This document shows, one piece after another, positions 53,010 through 64,000 of a stretch of 64,000 nucleotides of DNA. The translations under genes and the position numbers were made by a program. The stretch is from Silene conica (lineage: Eukaryota > Streptophyta > Magnoliopsida > Caryophyllales > Caryophyllaceae), in contig CM055315.2 in assembly GCA_029255685.2 (NCBI GenBank), forward strand, positions 26,603,501-26,667,500, in the 5' to 3' direction. The notes under the pieces were generated by a model. It was not told where the DNA came from and made no database searches. It worked only from the letters and a program-made list of their open reading frames with translations. Numbering within the stretch: the stretch's first letter is position 1; every line of letters begins with the position of its first letter.

Positions 53010-53335
53010 ATGCACACCCATTTTATTGGATTTGTGTTACGATGGTGGCGGGTCAGGTTGTTACGAATGGTATCAGAGCGATCCTGCGACCATGTGATGA
53101 CCCCGTGGTTGGGACTTGGGAGTACCCGGGTCACCCACCTAGCAAGGGAAGGGGAAGATTCTGGGCTTCGCTAAGTTCAAGTTTGAGGTTGTGGGGACTT
53201 TGTAACACCCTAGAGGATGAGAGGAAAGTTGTCCCACATTGGAAAAATATGAGATTCTGTGGAGATTTGTCCCACATCGATAGAATGTGAGGCTTGTGAT
53301 ATGTTTATTATAACTTTCACCCATCACTTAGTAAC
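53010..53335 (+). mobile_element. TRIM-like LTR fragment
   Basis: TGGTATCAGAGC at 53068-53079 is a tRNA-iMet primer site with no gag-pol behind it. TGTAACACCCTAGAGGATGA starts at about 53201, followed by GTCCCACATTGG and GTCCCACATCGA, phrases common in plant terminal-repeat retrotransposons in miniature. The left LTR is not clearly matched, so the element is probably partial. Confidence 0.5.
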
Positions 53336-53356
53336 AAGGTGTTGTATTTTTGAGCT

Positions 53357-55372
53357 TAAGTCATATAATATTTTGGACCGACATTATAGTTTTTTTTTTC
53401 AAATATCGAACTTTTACGCAATAAATTGTTAATAATTATTGTTGCTTATAGTAAATTATGTATCAATTTTTGGGCATAAATTGTTATGCAAAAGTTCCGG
53501 GAAGACGATATTCGAAATTATTATATTTTGTTATATAATATTTAATTTCATGTTATACACATTGATAGTTTACACAGAAATTAATGTTTACAGATATTAT
53601 GTAAGACTTTTGATATAAGTTCGTAAACATTAATTTCGACGTAAATAATTGAATTTCAAGTAGTTATTTCGCCATCATACAACATTTCGGTTCCACCAAA
53701 GAAATAAGAAAAAAACTGGGTTGATGACATGGCTCAACTAGAGCCTCCTAAATGATCTTACAATTATATAGATAAGATAATCATATATTTTTATTTAATA
53801 TATTTTAAACATTAACCATTATATCAATATTCTAAAAAATATACCCGTGTAATTTTACACGGGTTAAAAACTAGTTCTATTATATTAAGCAATATAGTAA
53901 TAATATTGAAATGTTACTTGTATTTTTGAATACTCCATAGCTCAAACGAAACATTCTATTACGTTAAATTACTAGACATAAATTTGTCTTTAATATATTT
54001 TCCGTGACATATCGTAAAATTATGATTATCTTGAAATTTTTAGACATATCTACTATATATTATCACTATTAGTATTTTACTTGAATCGATTTACTAACTA
54101 ATTGTTCATATATAATTTATTTTGTTACTAGCAGTATTGTTACTTTTATTAATTACATTCATTATTACTAAGGTTACTTCCAATACTTTTGCCGTAATTA
54201 TTAATGCTTTCGCTACTGCCGCATTAATATTGATCATTTCACAATCCTCGTTATTATTTCTATTACTTTCATTACTCTCGCTCTCTGCTAATATTGTTAC
54301 TAGCTTTGACTATTCAAATTAGTTATTACTATAATATTACTTAGTACATACTATATATCCATGTTACTGCAATTCTTTTTTCAATACTAACAAAATTATG
54401 TTTACTATTTAGCATGCAATAATATTACGAGACTTCTATATTTATGTAACTATATTCAATATATGCATTAAATTAATTCGAAATAATTATACAATATTAT
54501 TTTTTTTTGGAAATCTAGCTTGATTTATTACCAAGTCAATAGTTTCCAAAATATTACATACTTATATTATATTGTGTACGTTAAATAGTTAACAACTTTA
54601 TAGAGTAATGAATATACGATAAGTCTGGCGTGTTTATATTAAGGAAAATCACGATATTCTGGTGTTCTCTAAATTTATACTTCAACAAAAACTATATAAT
54701 ATTTATACTGAAATTCCTTAGGCTAGAACTATCACACAACAATATTGATTAAAAATTATATGGTATAATTAATTTGTATAGAATTATTTATTTATTTAGA
54801 ATAAGATTCAACGCATCTGAGTCTTTCATATCTTTTAAGCCCTTAAGTCCTCACTACAATCATTAGATCTCACTATGCTAGGTCGCACAAAAACGGACGT
54901 GGATACGGACACGTACACGTGACACGACATTACATGAAATTTAGAATACGAGACACGTCATTTAAATATAATAAAATATATATTTTATGGTTATAAATAA
55001 CGTATAATTTTATTTTTATCATATATTTGAAACTAAATCTAAACAAGTAAAGGTACAATTAGATCTTTACCGATAACTAATTCTCATTTTCGCACCCAAA
55101 CTCATCTTCTAATCGATCTTTTTTTAAAATTGTATTCCTCATCTAAACTAAGATATGCGCCATGTGTCCAATGAGTGTCGGGTGTCCGGGTATCAGACAC
55201 GATGTTAAACACGAGACGACTACCTAGGAAAAGTGTCCGTGCTACTTAGTCAATATGTGGAAGGTTGAGATTGAAAGCAAAAACACACTTAGTGACTAAT
55301 TTGATCTCACTATTTGGGAGGTTGAGATTGAAATAAAGCAAAAACCCACTTAGTGACTAATTAAGTATCATA
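53357..55372. repeat. Dispersed segment, copy 2 (pairs with 15478-17290)
   Basis: It aligns over most of its length with copy 1. Here the Helitron 3' signature is intact: CCCGTGTAATTTTACACGGG then CTAG at 53871-53874 and T. It lacks the MITE of copy 1 and has its own insert at 54878-55253. A roughly 60-base phrase ending TTAGTGACTAATT is tandemly doubled near 55257-55372. Confidence 0.75.
54878..55253. mobile_element. Unclassified DNA insert (376 bp) with 4-bp duplication TATG
   Basis: Bounded by TATG at 54874-54877 and 55254-55257; copy 1 has a single TATG at 17246-17249 with matching flanks. Both ends contain related, oppositely oriented phrases around GGACAC and CTAGG, so a short terminal inverted repeat is likely. 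No ORF. The superfamily is uncertain. Confidence 0.7.
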
Positions 55373-56547
55373 TAATAAACCATCCCCAAATAGAAGGTCA
55401 TATTAATCAGGTCACCAATATTTTTACTTTTAATCTAACCTTAATTATCTTGATTTAACCCATTTTTTAACATTTTCAATCATTTACTACATTCTCTACC
55501 CCGACAAATACTATAATAAGTCAATAACAATTTCAAGGTCCCAAATTAAATTAACCTCAAAAACTTCAAAGTCACAAATGTTAGAGTCTTGATTACGTAA
55601 TTAACGTGATCCAACAAGGTCGCGACCTCCTTGACGACCTTGTTTGGATATGGATTGGGGACTTAGCCTCCATCCATTATCTAATAGTTATAGCTCACAC
55701 GCAATTTAATTTCTGTCGAATATTGAACATTAATTATACTAAAATTAAATAAAGAATCGTTCTCGGCAAATTGTGTTGGTAATATAATAGTATCAACGAA
55801 CATTTCGATATATAGACTTTGCCAAGTAATGGATAGGAGAGAATAGAGATATTTAATTACACAAATTCTCATTGAAGACGGATGGTGTCTCTCTTACAAA
55901 ATGCAAATAGCATAATCCATGAAAATGCCACATTTCCTCCACTTGTCTTCCCACTTGCATTGTTATGAGAAGATAATATTCGTCTTTATTTTGTAACGGA
56001 TAGTATCCGTGTTACATTTAATAACAAAAAAGAAGAATTACAGAGTATGTTTTTCTTCACTCCTTAAATTATTATTTATAATTTTAGTTATCAAATTGCT
56101 ATTATTAGAAATAAAAAGTATGAAAATTAAAACAAAGGGTAAACAAGAACAAAACATAACATCATTTTTTCTATAAAAATATTTTTTTGCTACCGGAAAT
56201 AAAGGGGTTCTTACATAACGCCTACCTGACTCTCCGGGTTGAACTTATTTATTACATTATTTGAAAAAAATTAGAGGACATAGCTGACGTAGATGATTCC
56301 CGATGGTGACATCCGACCGATGCGGGAGAAGATTCCGAGGTCTCTCGGGGGACGATCTGAGCTTTCCAATTGAGCAGAGGCGAATCTTCATTGAGTTAGG
56401 CCGGGGGTTGCCCCTAACTCTCAGGCGAAGCTAAGGCTGGCCCCGACTCTTGCAACTACAATACACTATCGGCCTTTCCTATTTTAATGTAGGATATGAT
56501 GTTTGGTACTCATTAGTAACACTAAATGCACCGCAAAATAGAAGATA
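55373..56547. other. Intergenic region with a moderately GC-rich island
   Basis: 55376-55460 and 55675-55820 are related to parts of 58330-58640. An island at about 56215-56480 is less AT-rich, with phrases such as CCGGGGGTTGCCCC, but has no open frame and no recognised RNA. Nothing else is supported. Confidence 0.5.
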
Positions 56548-57601
56548 CTAGTTTTCTTGCCCGTGTGTTGCACGGATATTAAAATAAGTTGCAATTATAG
56601 TATATTTTACTGCAATTTTAGTTGTAAAACACTAATCGTTCATTTAATGTTTGATATACTATTATTTTAGATTTCAGATAGTTATTAATTTAAAGTCGTG
56701 TCTATATTAAGAAGAAATAGAGAATTACTTAGTTAGTTAGCAAATGGGGTATGAGAGAAATGGTGAATGAATGAAGAGTTCCAAACAGTACATCTGAAAC
56801 GATATAATAGAGTTAGGTGTGTTACAAATTTATAATCATTTTCATCGTGAAAAAAATAACTCAATTAAAATTCGAAATACGAACTTTACTCTTTCACATA
56901 ATTTTTTTTCATAAAATTTCAATATGATACCCGTTTTCCTAATCATAAACTCTCGTTCTTAAAACAACCCTAGTATATGCATCTTTACGCGAAAATTGAA
57001 TCAATTACTGTAAAAATCTAAACAATGGATTACAATTCTCCAATTATTGAACTAATATTGTTTATTAACGATTATGAATACCTTTTATTGAAATTATTGA
57101 GTTTATATTTTACAGAAATCTTTAAGTTGTCGATATCCGTCGGGTTTTCGACGTCTGTGTGTTTATTGTCTTAACGGCGTCTTGTCCATTGTTTATTGTT
57201 TCTTGTGTTGTCGGCACTCGCGACGACCATGTGTTGTTGAATTATTCTTGACTTGTTATTGTGTTGCTCCTCCGTCAGTGCGTTGCGGTTTCCTTGTTTT
57301 TTTAATTTTAGTTTTTCCTTTTTAAAATTTTTGTTTCTTCGTCTTTAAAATTTTGTTTTGATTTTATTTAATTAATTAATAATTACTTAAATAGTTTTAG
57401 TCGGTAACAGAGAAACGGTGAACGAAGTAGTTGGTTGGTGTTAATCACCCGTGTTTAAGGGATGAAAGAAGAGAGAGAAAATTAATCGAGTGAATGGTAA
57501 AATAAATGGTAAGGGCAGTGTGGTAAAAATCGAATGTGAAAGAGTAAAATCTGTATGTGAAAAAACACGTCCCTTAAATTTAGTGATATAATATGACATG
57601 A
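56548..57601 (-). mobile_element. Candidate non-autonomous Helitron
   Basis: The minus-strand 3' end is clear: CCGTGCAACACACGGG, a short spacer, CTAG (56548-56551), then T. A possible 5' end is TCATGTCATATTATATCACT at 57601. No empty site was found, so the 5' limit is a guess. Confidence 0.45.
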
Positions 57602-57803
57602 CTTATACTTCCTCCTATTCTATATATTCTTCCCTATTTCCTAAAACGGATTATTCAAGTTTTCTTCCCTTTTCTATTTTGGAAACTTCTATTCTTATTT
57701 TATTCATTTCTCTCTCCTATTATCAAACCCCACCCAACTTTTTTACTCCTATTTTATTATTTTTTTAATGTTTGTGACCCACAATTTCTTATTTAATTCC
57801 TAA

Positions 57804-57835
57804 CTAGCGTAACACCGGTGAAAATTCACGGGTTG
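57804..57835 (-). mobile_element. Helitron 3' terminus signature
   Basis: On minus, CCCGTGAATTTTCACCGG, then TGTTACG and CTAG (57804-57807) followed by T. The matching 5' end is not identified. Confidence 0.45.
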
Positions 57836-58311
57836 TTCAATTTTAATTTTGACGGGAAATGATCAATTAAAGTTGTTAGATATACTAATAATATATGTGG
57901 TGTATATGTAAATACTTTAATACAAAAATAAAAAGTATATCTATAACATAAGATATATAAGAACATGTTGACATTAAAAGTTTGACGTATAACTTGAAAA
58001 GCGTAAATTATAATTAAAAAATGGAAACTTATAACTTTCCAATAAAATGAGGTTTTAGTAATAGAATAGAAATTTCCCGTACAACGTAGTTGGTTAATAG
58101 TAAGTAACGGTGCAACAGCCATGATGGTAATTCGATTTTGTGATTTTTTAGAAGAGAAATAGTATTGTTTATAGACTTAAAATTTCAGAATAGGAAAAAT
58201 TATGTTGGTCAAATTGATATTTAACTATTTACATATTGTAGAAGACAATGGGGGAGAAGAAAAAGAGAAAGCTGGCCGTTGCACTTTTCGAGCAATATAG
58301 AGAAACCAAAA

Positions 58312-58811
58312 GGGTTAACACCCTCATAATAAACTATCCCCAAGCAAAAGGTCGTACTAATCGGGTCACCAACATTTTTACTTTTAATCTCACCTTAATT
58401 ATCTTTACCCAATTTCAACTCATTTTCATCCTCCTAAGCAGAACGTCATGACCTAGTATAAGTACTTAAGTATACAATGTCATCATTCCATGCTTTGTTT
58501 TCTCCTTTCATTATCTAATAGTTGTAGCTCACACGCAACTTAATTTCTGTCGAAGATTAAGCATTAATTATACTAAAATTAAATAAAGAATCGTTGTCGT
58601 AAATTGGGTTCGTAATATATTAGTATCAACGAACATTTCCAGATATTGATATCAGAGTAGGCTTTGTTGCTAATTAATAGATGTTTTAATCTTTAATAAA
58701 CAAATAATCATAATGAATGAAGTATACAAGATTTTGAAAGTAAGGGTGAATTTTGGGACGCTATTTGTCATATCATGGTACATATTTATAAAAGATTAAC
58801 AAATAATTGAG
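58312..58811. repeat. Long form of local duplicated segment
   Basis: Contains the two phrases found joined at 52870-52980, plus about 384 bases between them that are also related to 55376-55460 and 55675-55820. No coding sequence. Confidence 0.75.
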
Positions 58812-58824
58812 ACCACTATAATAT

Positions 58825-61534
58825 TGTAAAACCCCTCGCGAAAGCAGAAATATAAATCACACAAAGTACCAAAATTGCAGCGGAATTAAAACTTTTTAAC
58901 AAACTAAACATGCGAGGCGCTTAAACAACTAAACATGCGGAAGAAAAAACATAGATAAGTATAAGTAAATACTATACAAAAGCAGCCCGGGATAGCATCA
59001 TAAAACTAAGGTCTAGTTGACGAATGGGTAAAATCATAGATAAGCACAAAATACTAAAATCATAGATAAGCACAAACTAAGTATAAGTAAAACATAGATA
59101 AGCACAAAATACTGAAATCATAAAACTAAGGTCTAGCTGACGAATGGGTAAAATCATCGATGAAGGATCATCGCTCGCTAGCCTCAACGTAACCCCCTGC
59201 AAACAGCATCAAGTACCTACACACATACAACATGTGCGCCACAGTCAGTGGGGAGTGACTAGAGCTCTCATAGCCACCTAATGTCATACAACACAGAACA
59301 TGTAAACAGGTATTATACTCCAACATAAACAATCATATGAAGTATTTATCTCAACATCTCAATCTCCTATCATCATGTGAATACTATGCAAAGGCTCTCA
59401 ACCAACTTCGGAAACTATTTGGAAGGAGAGCCGGTTTCCCTTCCGGTTGCCCGGCCGGGGGATCTTTCAATCCAAACCATTTACGAAACCAATTAAAGAG
59501 TCATCCAATGCCTTGGATGAACAATACTATAAGCAAGGTACTAAACTCATCAATATCAACATGCATATCTGACACTGTACCAACTCTATGCAAGCAGATA
59601 TCAAACAACAAGTATATAACACCGTACCCCTACTCAGGCAAGTATATACAAATCAACACACCCGCGAACCACCCACGAAGGGGTTCGACCACAAACAATG
59701 AACCACCCACGGGGGGGTTTAACACAGAACGATGAACCACCCACGGAGGGGTTCAACACGGAGAAAGAACCACCCACGGAGGGGTTCGACAGAAAGGCAG
59801 AACCACCCACGGAGGGGTTCGCACGAACGAACAGAACCACCCACGAAGGGGTTCGCACGGAGGAAACAGAACCACCCACGAAGGGGTTCGACACGGAGAA
59901 AGCAGAACCACCCACGAAGGGGTTCGCACGAAGAAGACAGAACCACCCACGAAGGAGTTCACACGAACAAACACAATGAACCAACCACGAAGTGGTTCCA
60001 CAACCAAATCTCCCAAGGAGGCTACTCAATAAACCACAATCAATTCTTTAAATACATTCAATTAACACTTAATTGACCCCGGGAACTAAGTCGAGGGAGA
60101 GCCGGTTTCCCTTTCGGTTGCCCGACCGGAGGGTCTCTATCCTTACTCCATTCCCGAACCCAATATAGTGCCGCCCGAACTTCGGGGACTCCAAACATGC
60201 ATACGAGGCATACGGAAAAAGAATCAATGCAATCCGACTTGAAAATCAAAAGTTATTGAGCAAATAAAACAATCAGGGTCTCTCAGCCGGTTGGCCACAG
60301 GCGGCCGGTCAACCGGCTAAGAGTCCTTTCTCTCAAGCCGACAAACAAATAAAAACCACATGAAGGGTTTCCCAGCCGGCCGGCCGGCTGCCGGTCCACC
60401 GGCTAGGGACTCTTTCCTCTTCTCGCAAAACTAAAAGAAAAACAACATAAGGGGCTCCCAGCCGGCCGGCCGGCTGCCGGTCCACCGGCTGGGGACCCAT
60501 TTTCTTAAAACTTTCGAAAAACAAAGATTACAAAGGGGACTCTGAGCCGGCCGACCGGCTGCCGGTCAGCCTGCCGGCTTAGAGCCTCTGCTCGCGCAAA
60601 TCGCCATTCTCGCCATTTCCAATCCTTTCAATACTTTGCTAAACCGTGTTAAACATGATTTTACGCAACAACACAACGTTTCCCACATGTACACAACATC
60701 AAATAAACACATGAAATGTATACAAACAATCATTTCATGACTTAGCAACAAAATCACAAATTAAACCGGTCTTAACATGTATACTCCTAAATCTCATTTC
60801 CTCATCAAATTCATCATTAAATCTTCACAAAATCAGTTTGTATAACATAATAAGAACATCAAGAACTCAATAATCATACTAACTTTCATCAAAACACATT
60901 AAAATCACATATAGTGCTAATTTAGACAAAAAGGCCGAGTTACTCATAATCGTCACCTCTTAAGCGATTAAGCTCCTTGCTCCTCTTCAAACTTGTCACT
61001 AACCTCTTTGTGATCTTCTAAGCTTCCTCCTACAACATGAAAAACGATTTAAAATAGGCTATACATGGATTACTCCAAAACAGCCCATTTTTGAAGTGGA
61101 ACGAAATGAAAAACGGAAGTGACGGATGGCTTGCAAATTCGATGAGGATTCCGAAAATGTACTTATTACCTCGATTCGGTGAACGGATGATGAAGAAAAG
61201 AGGAGAAGAAGATGAAGAATTATGGAGGCTTTGTGAAAAATGCAATGTCAGTGTTCTTATTTTTGAGGGAACCAATATGTCGACACAAAGGGATTTGTGA
61301 GGGCTTAAGAATTGTTCTTTCCGTTTAAAGAAAACGGGTTTGGATATTTTGAACGGGTTTTAAGATGTGAACTTAAGTTGCCAAGTTGTATTCGTCTTAA
61401 GGGCTTAAGGTTCTTAAGACGGATCTTACTATTTGTTTAAAACACTTTCCCAATAAATTACGGAAATATTATTTTAATACTTAAAATAATTCAAAATGCT
61501 TAAAATATATTTTACGAAAATGCGGGATGTTACA
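58825..61534 (-). mobile_element. Solo LTR of gypsy type D (2.71 kb)
   Basis: On minus it starts TGTAACATCCCGCATTTTCG and ends GCGAGGGGTTTTACA, flanked by a perfect 5-bp duplication AATAT (58820-58824, 61535-61539). It was therefore left by LTR-LTR recombination. Plus coordinates: conserved module 59211-59282, GCAA-loop hairpin 59443-59454, ten-unit hairpin array 59663-59999, second GCAA-loop hairpin 60114-60125, four GC-rich palindromes 60285-60590, candidate intron 61030-61169. Confidence 0.93.
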
Positions 61535-61539
61535 AATAT

Positions 61540-62033
61540 TACCTTAGTCTTAATTATATATGTTTTTTTTATTGTTATTAATAGGTATTTTAATCCTCCG
61601 TAAACTAGTGATTCAAGACTAATAGAATATACAAAGTCTCCAAAATTTTGATCGAAGGGGTGATATTAGGAGAGATATTTGTCATATTAGATAATTAAAT
61701 TGGAAATATTTGGGTCGAGTTAGGTTAGACCTCATGTGAGATGAGTTATTGCAGACCCATATGGATCGCGCTAGGTTAAGTGATACACATGTAAGTGGGT
61801 CAAGTGACTATCCAACAATATCCTATATCCTATATTTTTTCCCGTGCGAACCTTTTTTTTTTTTTTTTTTTTTCTGATACCTTTGTTAAATTAATTTCCT
61901 AATAAATGATTATCAATTCGTTTTTTTCCATGTTAAATTAGCTTATTACCATGTATATACACTAAATTCGTGCATTTTTTTACCGATTTAAAATATGTGT
62001 AAGTTTCAGACGCGTGAACTTTTATTGACATGT
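61540..62033. other. AT-rich intergenic sequence with poly-T run
   Basis: No ORF. A run of 21 T at 61853-61873 may be a retroposon tail on minus, but no retroposon body is recognised next to it. Confidence 0.5.
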
Positions 62034-63010
62034 GTTTTAACCTCTTATCATTATCAAATAAATAAAACTAATTATTAACCCGTGCAAAATTGCACGCCTA
62101 TAGTTTTAAGAAAATTGATATAATGATTAATATTTAAAAATGTTAAACAAAAAAACATGTATAGTTTATACTCTACTTCTTTCATAATGATACTAGTTTA
62201 AAACACGTGCAAAAATTGCAAGGGTATAAAGTTTACAAATGTTTTAAATCCGTGAGAAAATGCACGAATTCAGTCTTAAAACATGATAACAATATTTGTA
62301 GATCTACTCATTTTAGTGGATAAACTCAATATATATAACGAACTTTTAAAGTATTATTTTAACGAAATGCTCTAAAATCTACTTTACCGAATTTTATAGT
62401 TTATTTAGTTTGTTAACTTTTGTAGATCTAATTTTTTAAATTGAAAATTAAAATAATAGTATTTATTAACATATTTTGTTGAGAAATATTTCTTATTCAA
62501 AAAAATACTCAAAATTGGTAATATGTCGAAAATTTGTTATTATGATGATCAAAATGATAAAGTTAAAAGCTTGTAAAATAATATAATAACGTTATTTGTT
62601 TTAGCATATTTTTATCATTTCTATTTTCATTGTCTAATAATATTTTTTGTTCATCTTTTTATTTTATTTTTTTGAATATTGATAGACTATTGAGAAAATT
62701 CCGCATTTTCATATTATATTCATTATGCAATATAAATGGAATTGAGGATGGTCGTTCATTGAAGTTTTGTATTGATTATTCGATAATATTCTATTAACAA
62801 AGTTGATTTTTCATAAATTAATTCCATATGTTTTGTGATGGGTCCTACATTTATTTAAAAATACAAAATAAAAGAAAATGGATGTGATGATGTGGACATA
62901 CGAAATTCCACGAAATGTTATTATTGTATAAATATAGGTAAGATTGGGTATATATAAAACGGTTATACTGTATTATATTTATTATTTTAATTTTGCGAAA
63001 AATCTATATA

Positions 63011-63046
<36 letters not shown>
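62034..63046 (-). repeat. Helitron-like dispersed repeat, copy 2
   Basis: Matches 13202-15030 without the LINE and with a shorter TA run. On minus it would start TCTATATATA at about 63048 and end near 62068, behind hairpin CGTGCAATTTTGCACG, with ATTAGT in place of CTAGT. Confidence 0.5.
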
Positions 63047-63049
<3 letters not shown>

Positions 63050-64000
63050 GCAAGATCCGGTGAGAACGATCATTCGGTGCATACGGTGAGAACAACTCTC
63101 ATCCCTTAGATTAAACTAATTGTACGGCTAATGTTAAAAGGCAACAAACCCATAAACTCCCCCCTATGCTTCTTTCGTTTTAATGAAAAGTGACAACCCA
63201 AAACCCACTTTTTAATTAAGAAAACAAATCTGCACTATACCATATTTGGCGAGTCAGCGTAATACTAGATTACTAGCAAACATAAGCAAATACTGATTGT
63301 CCCCAGGAAATTAGCGAGTTAACAGTAGATGGGTGCACACTTTTTAGTTGTGTACCTAATAACTAATTTTGAGATGACTTGAAATAACGTAGTAATACTC
63401 TATTCGGATTGCTGATCTGATAACTAATTTTGTGTACTGGCGGCGAGGGCATCCGGAGTTCCACTGGCGACTGTACAAGTAGTCGATAGAATGATTCCGA
63501 CGAGTTCTTCGACGATGCAGAGACGATGAGGTTGGATCTCCGATAATGGCACCCACACGTTGTTATGGGGGGCTTGTTGATATCGGATTAGTCCGTATGT
63601 ATGATGGGAATTTGGGTAATTAAATTTGTGGGAGATACTGATCATAATGATTAAAATGATGATGAAGGCTGGTGATGAAACTTAACCATGATGCTTTGGA
63701 TAGAATATAATGTTCATATTTGATAATGATGTGATGATGTTGGGTTAAAAATGACGAAAGATAATGAATACGATGACTTTGGTCCTAAATGATAAGTGGC
63801 AAAACTCAAAAGGGATGATAACGTGGGTTGTTTGTTTGGCTTATTATTGGGTGGACCGTGAATTCTTTTTATTCCATTGTTATTAAGATCGTTTTCACCG
63901 ATTGTTCGTCATATTTCTTCAATATCTACTCCGTCAAAAAAGTGTATCTAGTTTTAAGTAAAAAAATGTATCTATTTCGTCAAAAAATGTATTTAGGTTT
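63047..64000. other. Unassigned sequence at window end
   Basis: GGTGAGAAC occurs twice at 63058-63095 directly beside the TA run; similar phrases flank repeats in other plant genomes, but I cannot classify them. No ORF longer than about 70 codons is convincing. From about 63930, TCCGTCAAAAAAGTGTATCT and a similar phrase at about 63977 may be one end of another MITE, cut by the window. Confidence 0.4.

Noticed and set aside
53985..54330. Leu/Ile-rich ORF at 54122-54322 as a small membrane protein
   Set aside because: It lies in a decayed repeat, its paralog at 16500 is not open, and the hydrophobicity comes from AT-rich codons.

Overview
This is a stretch of plant nuclear DNA, most likely from a eudicot. 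It is AT-rich and consists mainly of LTR retrotransposons, Helitrons and MITEs nested in one another, with a single clear host gene, a small eight-cysteine lipid-transfer-like protein at 52132-52560 (minus). I cannot name the species.

Layout. (1) 1-13201: a chimeric Ty1/copia element, cut by the left window edge. It has a gag ORF and a separate RT/RNase H ORF; protease, integrase and the start of RT are missing, and the gap holds a CACTA-like end, a tRNA-like module and the 3' end plus LTR of a Ty3/gypsy element. (2) 13202-20008: old repeats: a LINE 3' end, a Helitron-like repeat, two Stowaway MITEs, a degenerate array of about 128 bp units and one precisely delimited Helitron. (3) 20009-30975: a complete minus-strand SIRE-type copia element with 1.39 kb LTRs and target duplication GTTGG. 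Its gag and pol carry stops and a frameshift. It has an extra ORF downstream of pol whose start codon lies in an inserted MITE. (4) 31013-40276: a plus-strand element with 2.93 kb LTRs and duplication GTAGC but no coding capacity (a LARD). (5) 41431-51968: a minus-strand, structurally intact chromovirus-type Ty3/gypsy element with one 1478-residue gag-pol ORF and duplication GTTAG. Its LTRs, primer site and leader are related to those of the LARD, and it is a plausible source of enzymes for it. (6) 51974-58824: the host gene, a TRIM-like fragment and segments paralogous to region 2, with several insertions visible as filled/empty site pairs. (7) 58825-61534: a solo LTR of the same gypsy superfamily, duplication AATAT. 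(8) 61535-64000: old repeats, including a second copy of the Helitron-like repeat.

The most unusual signal is inside the gypsy-type LTRs. Four diverged LTR types (6345-9215, the LARD, the intact element and the solo LTR) share one architecture: a GC-rich palindrome array, a hairpin with a GTAA or GCAA loop whose stem bases co-vary between copies, a tandem array of further hairpins whose loops are conserved while their stems differ from unit to unit yet stay self-complementary, often a second GTAA/GCAA hairpin, and a conserved module of about 60 nt near the LTR end. A candidate TATA box lies upstream of all of this in the intact element, so the structures would sit in the 5' leader and 3' end of the transcript. 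The pattern suggests selection for RNA structure. I could not run folding or database searches.
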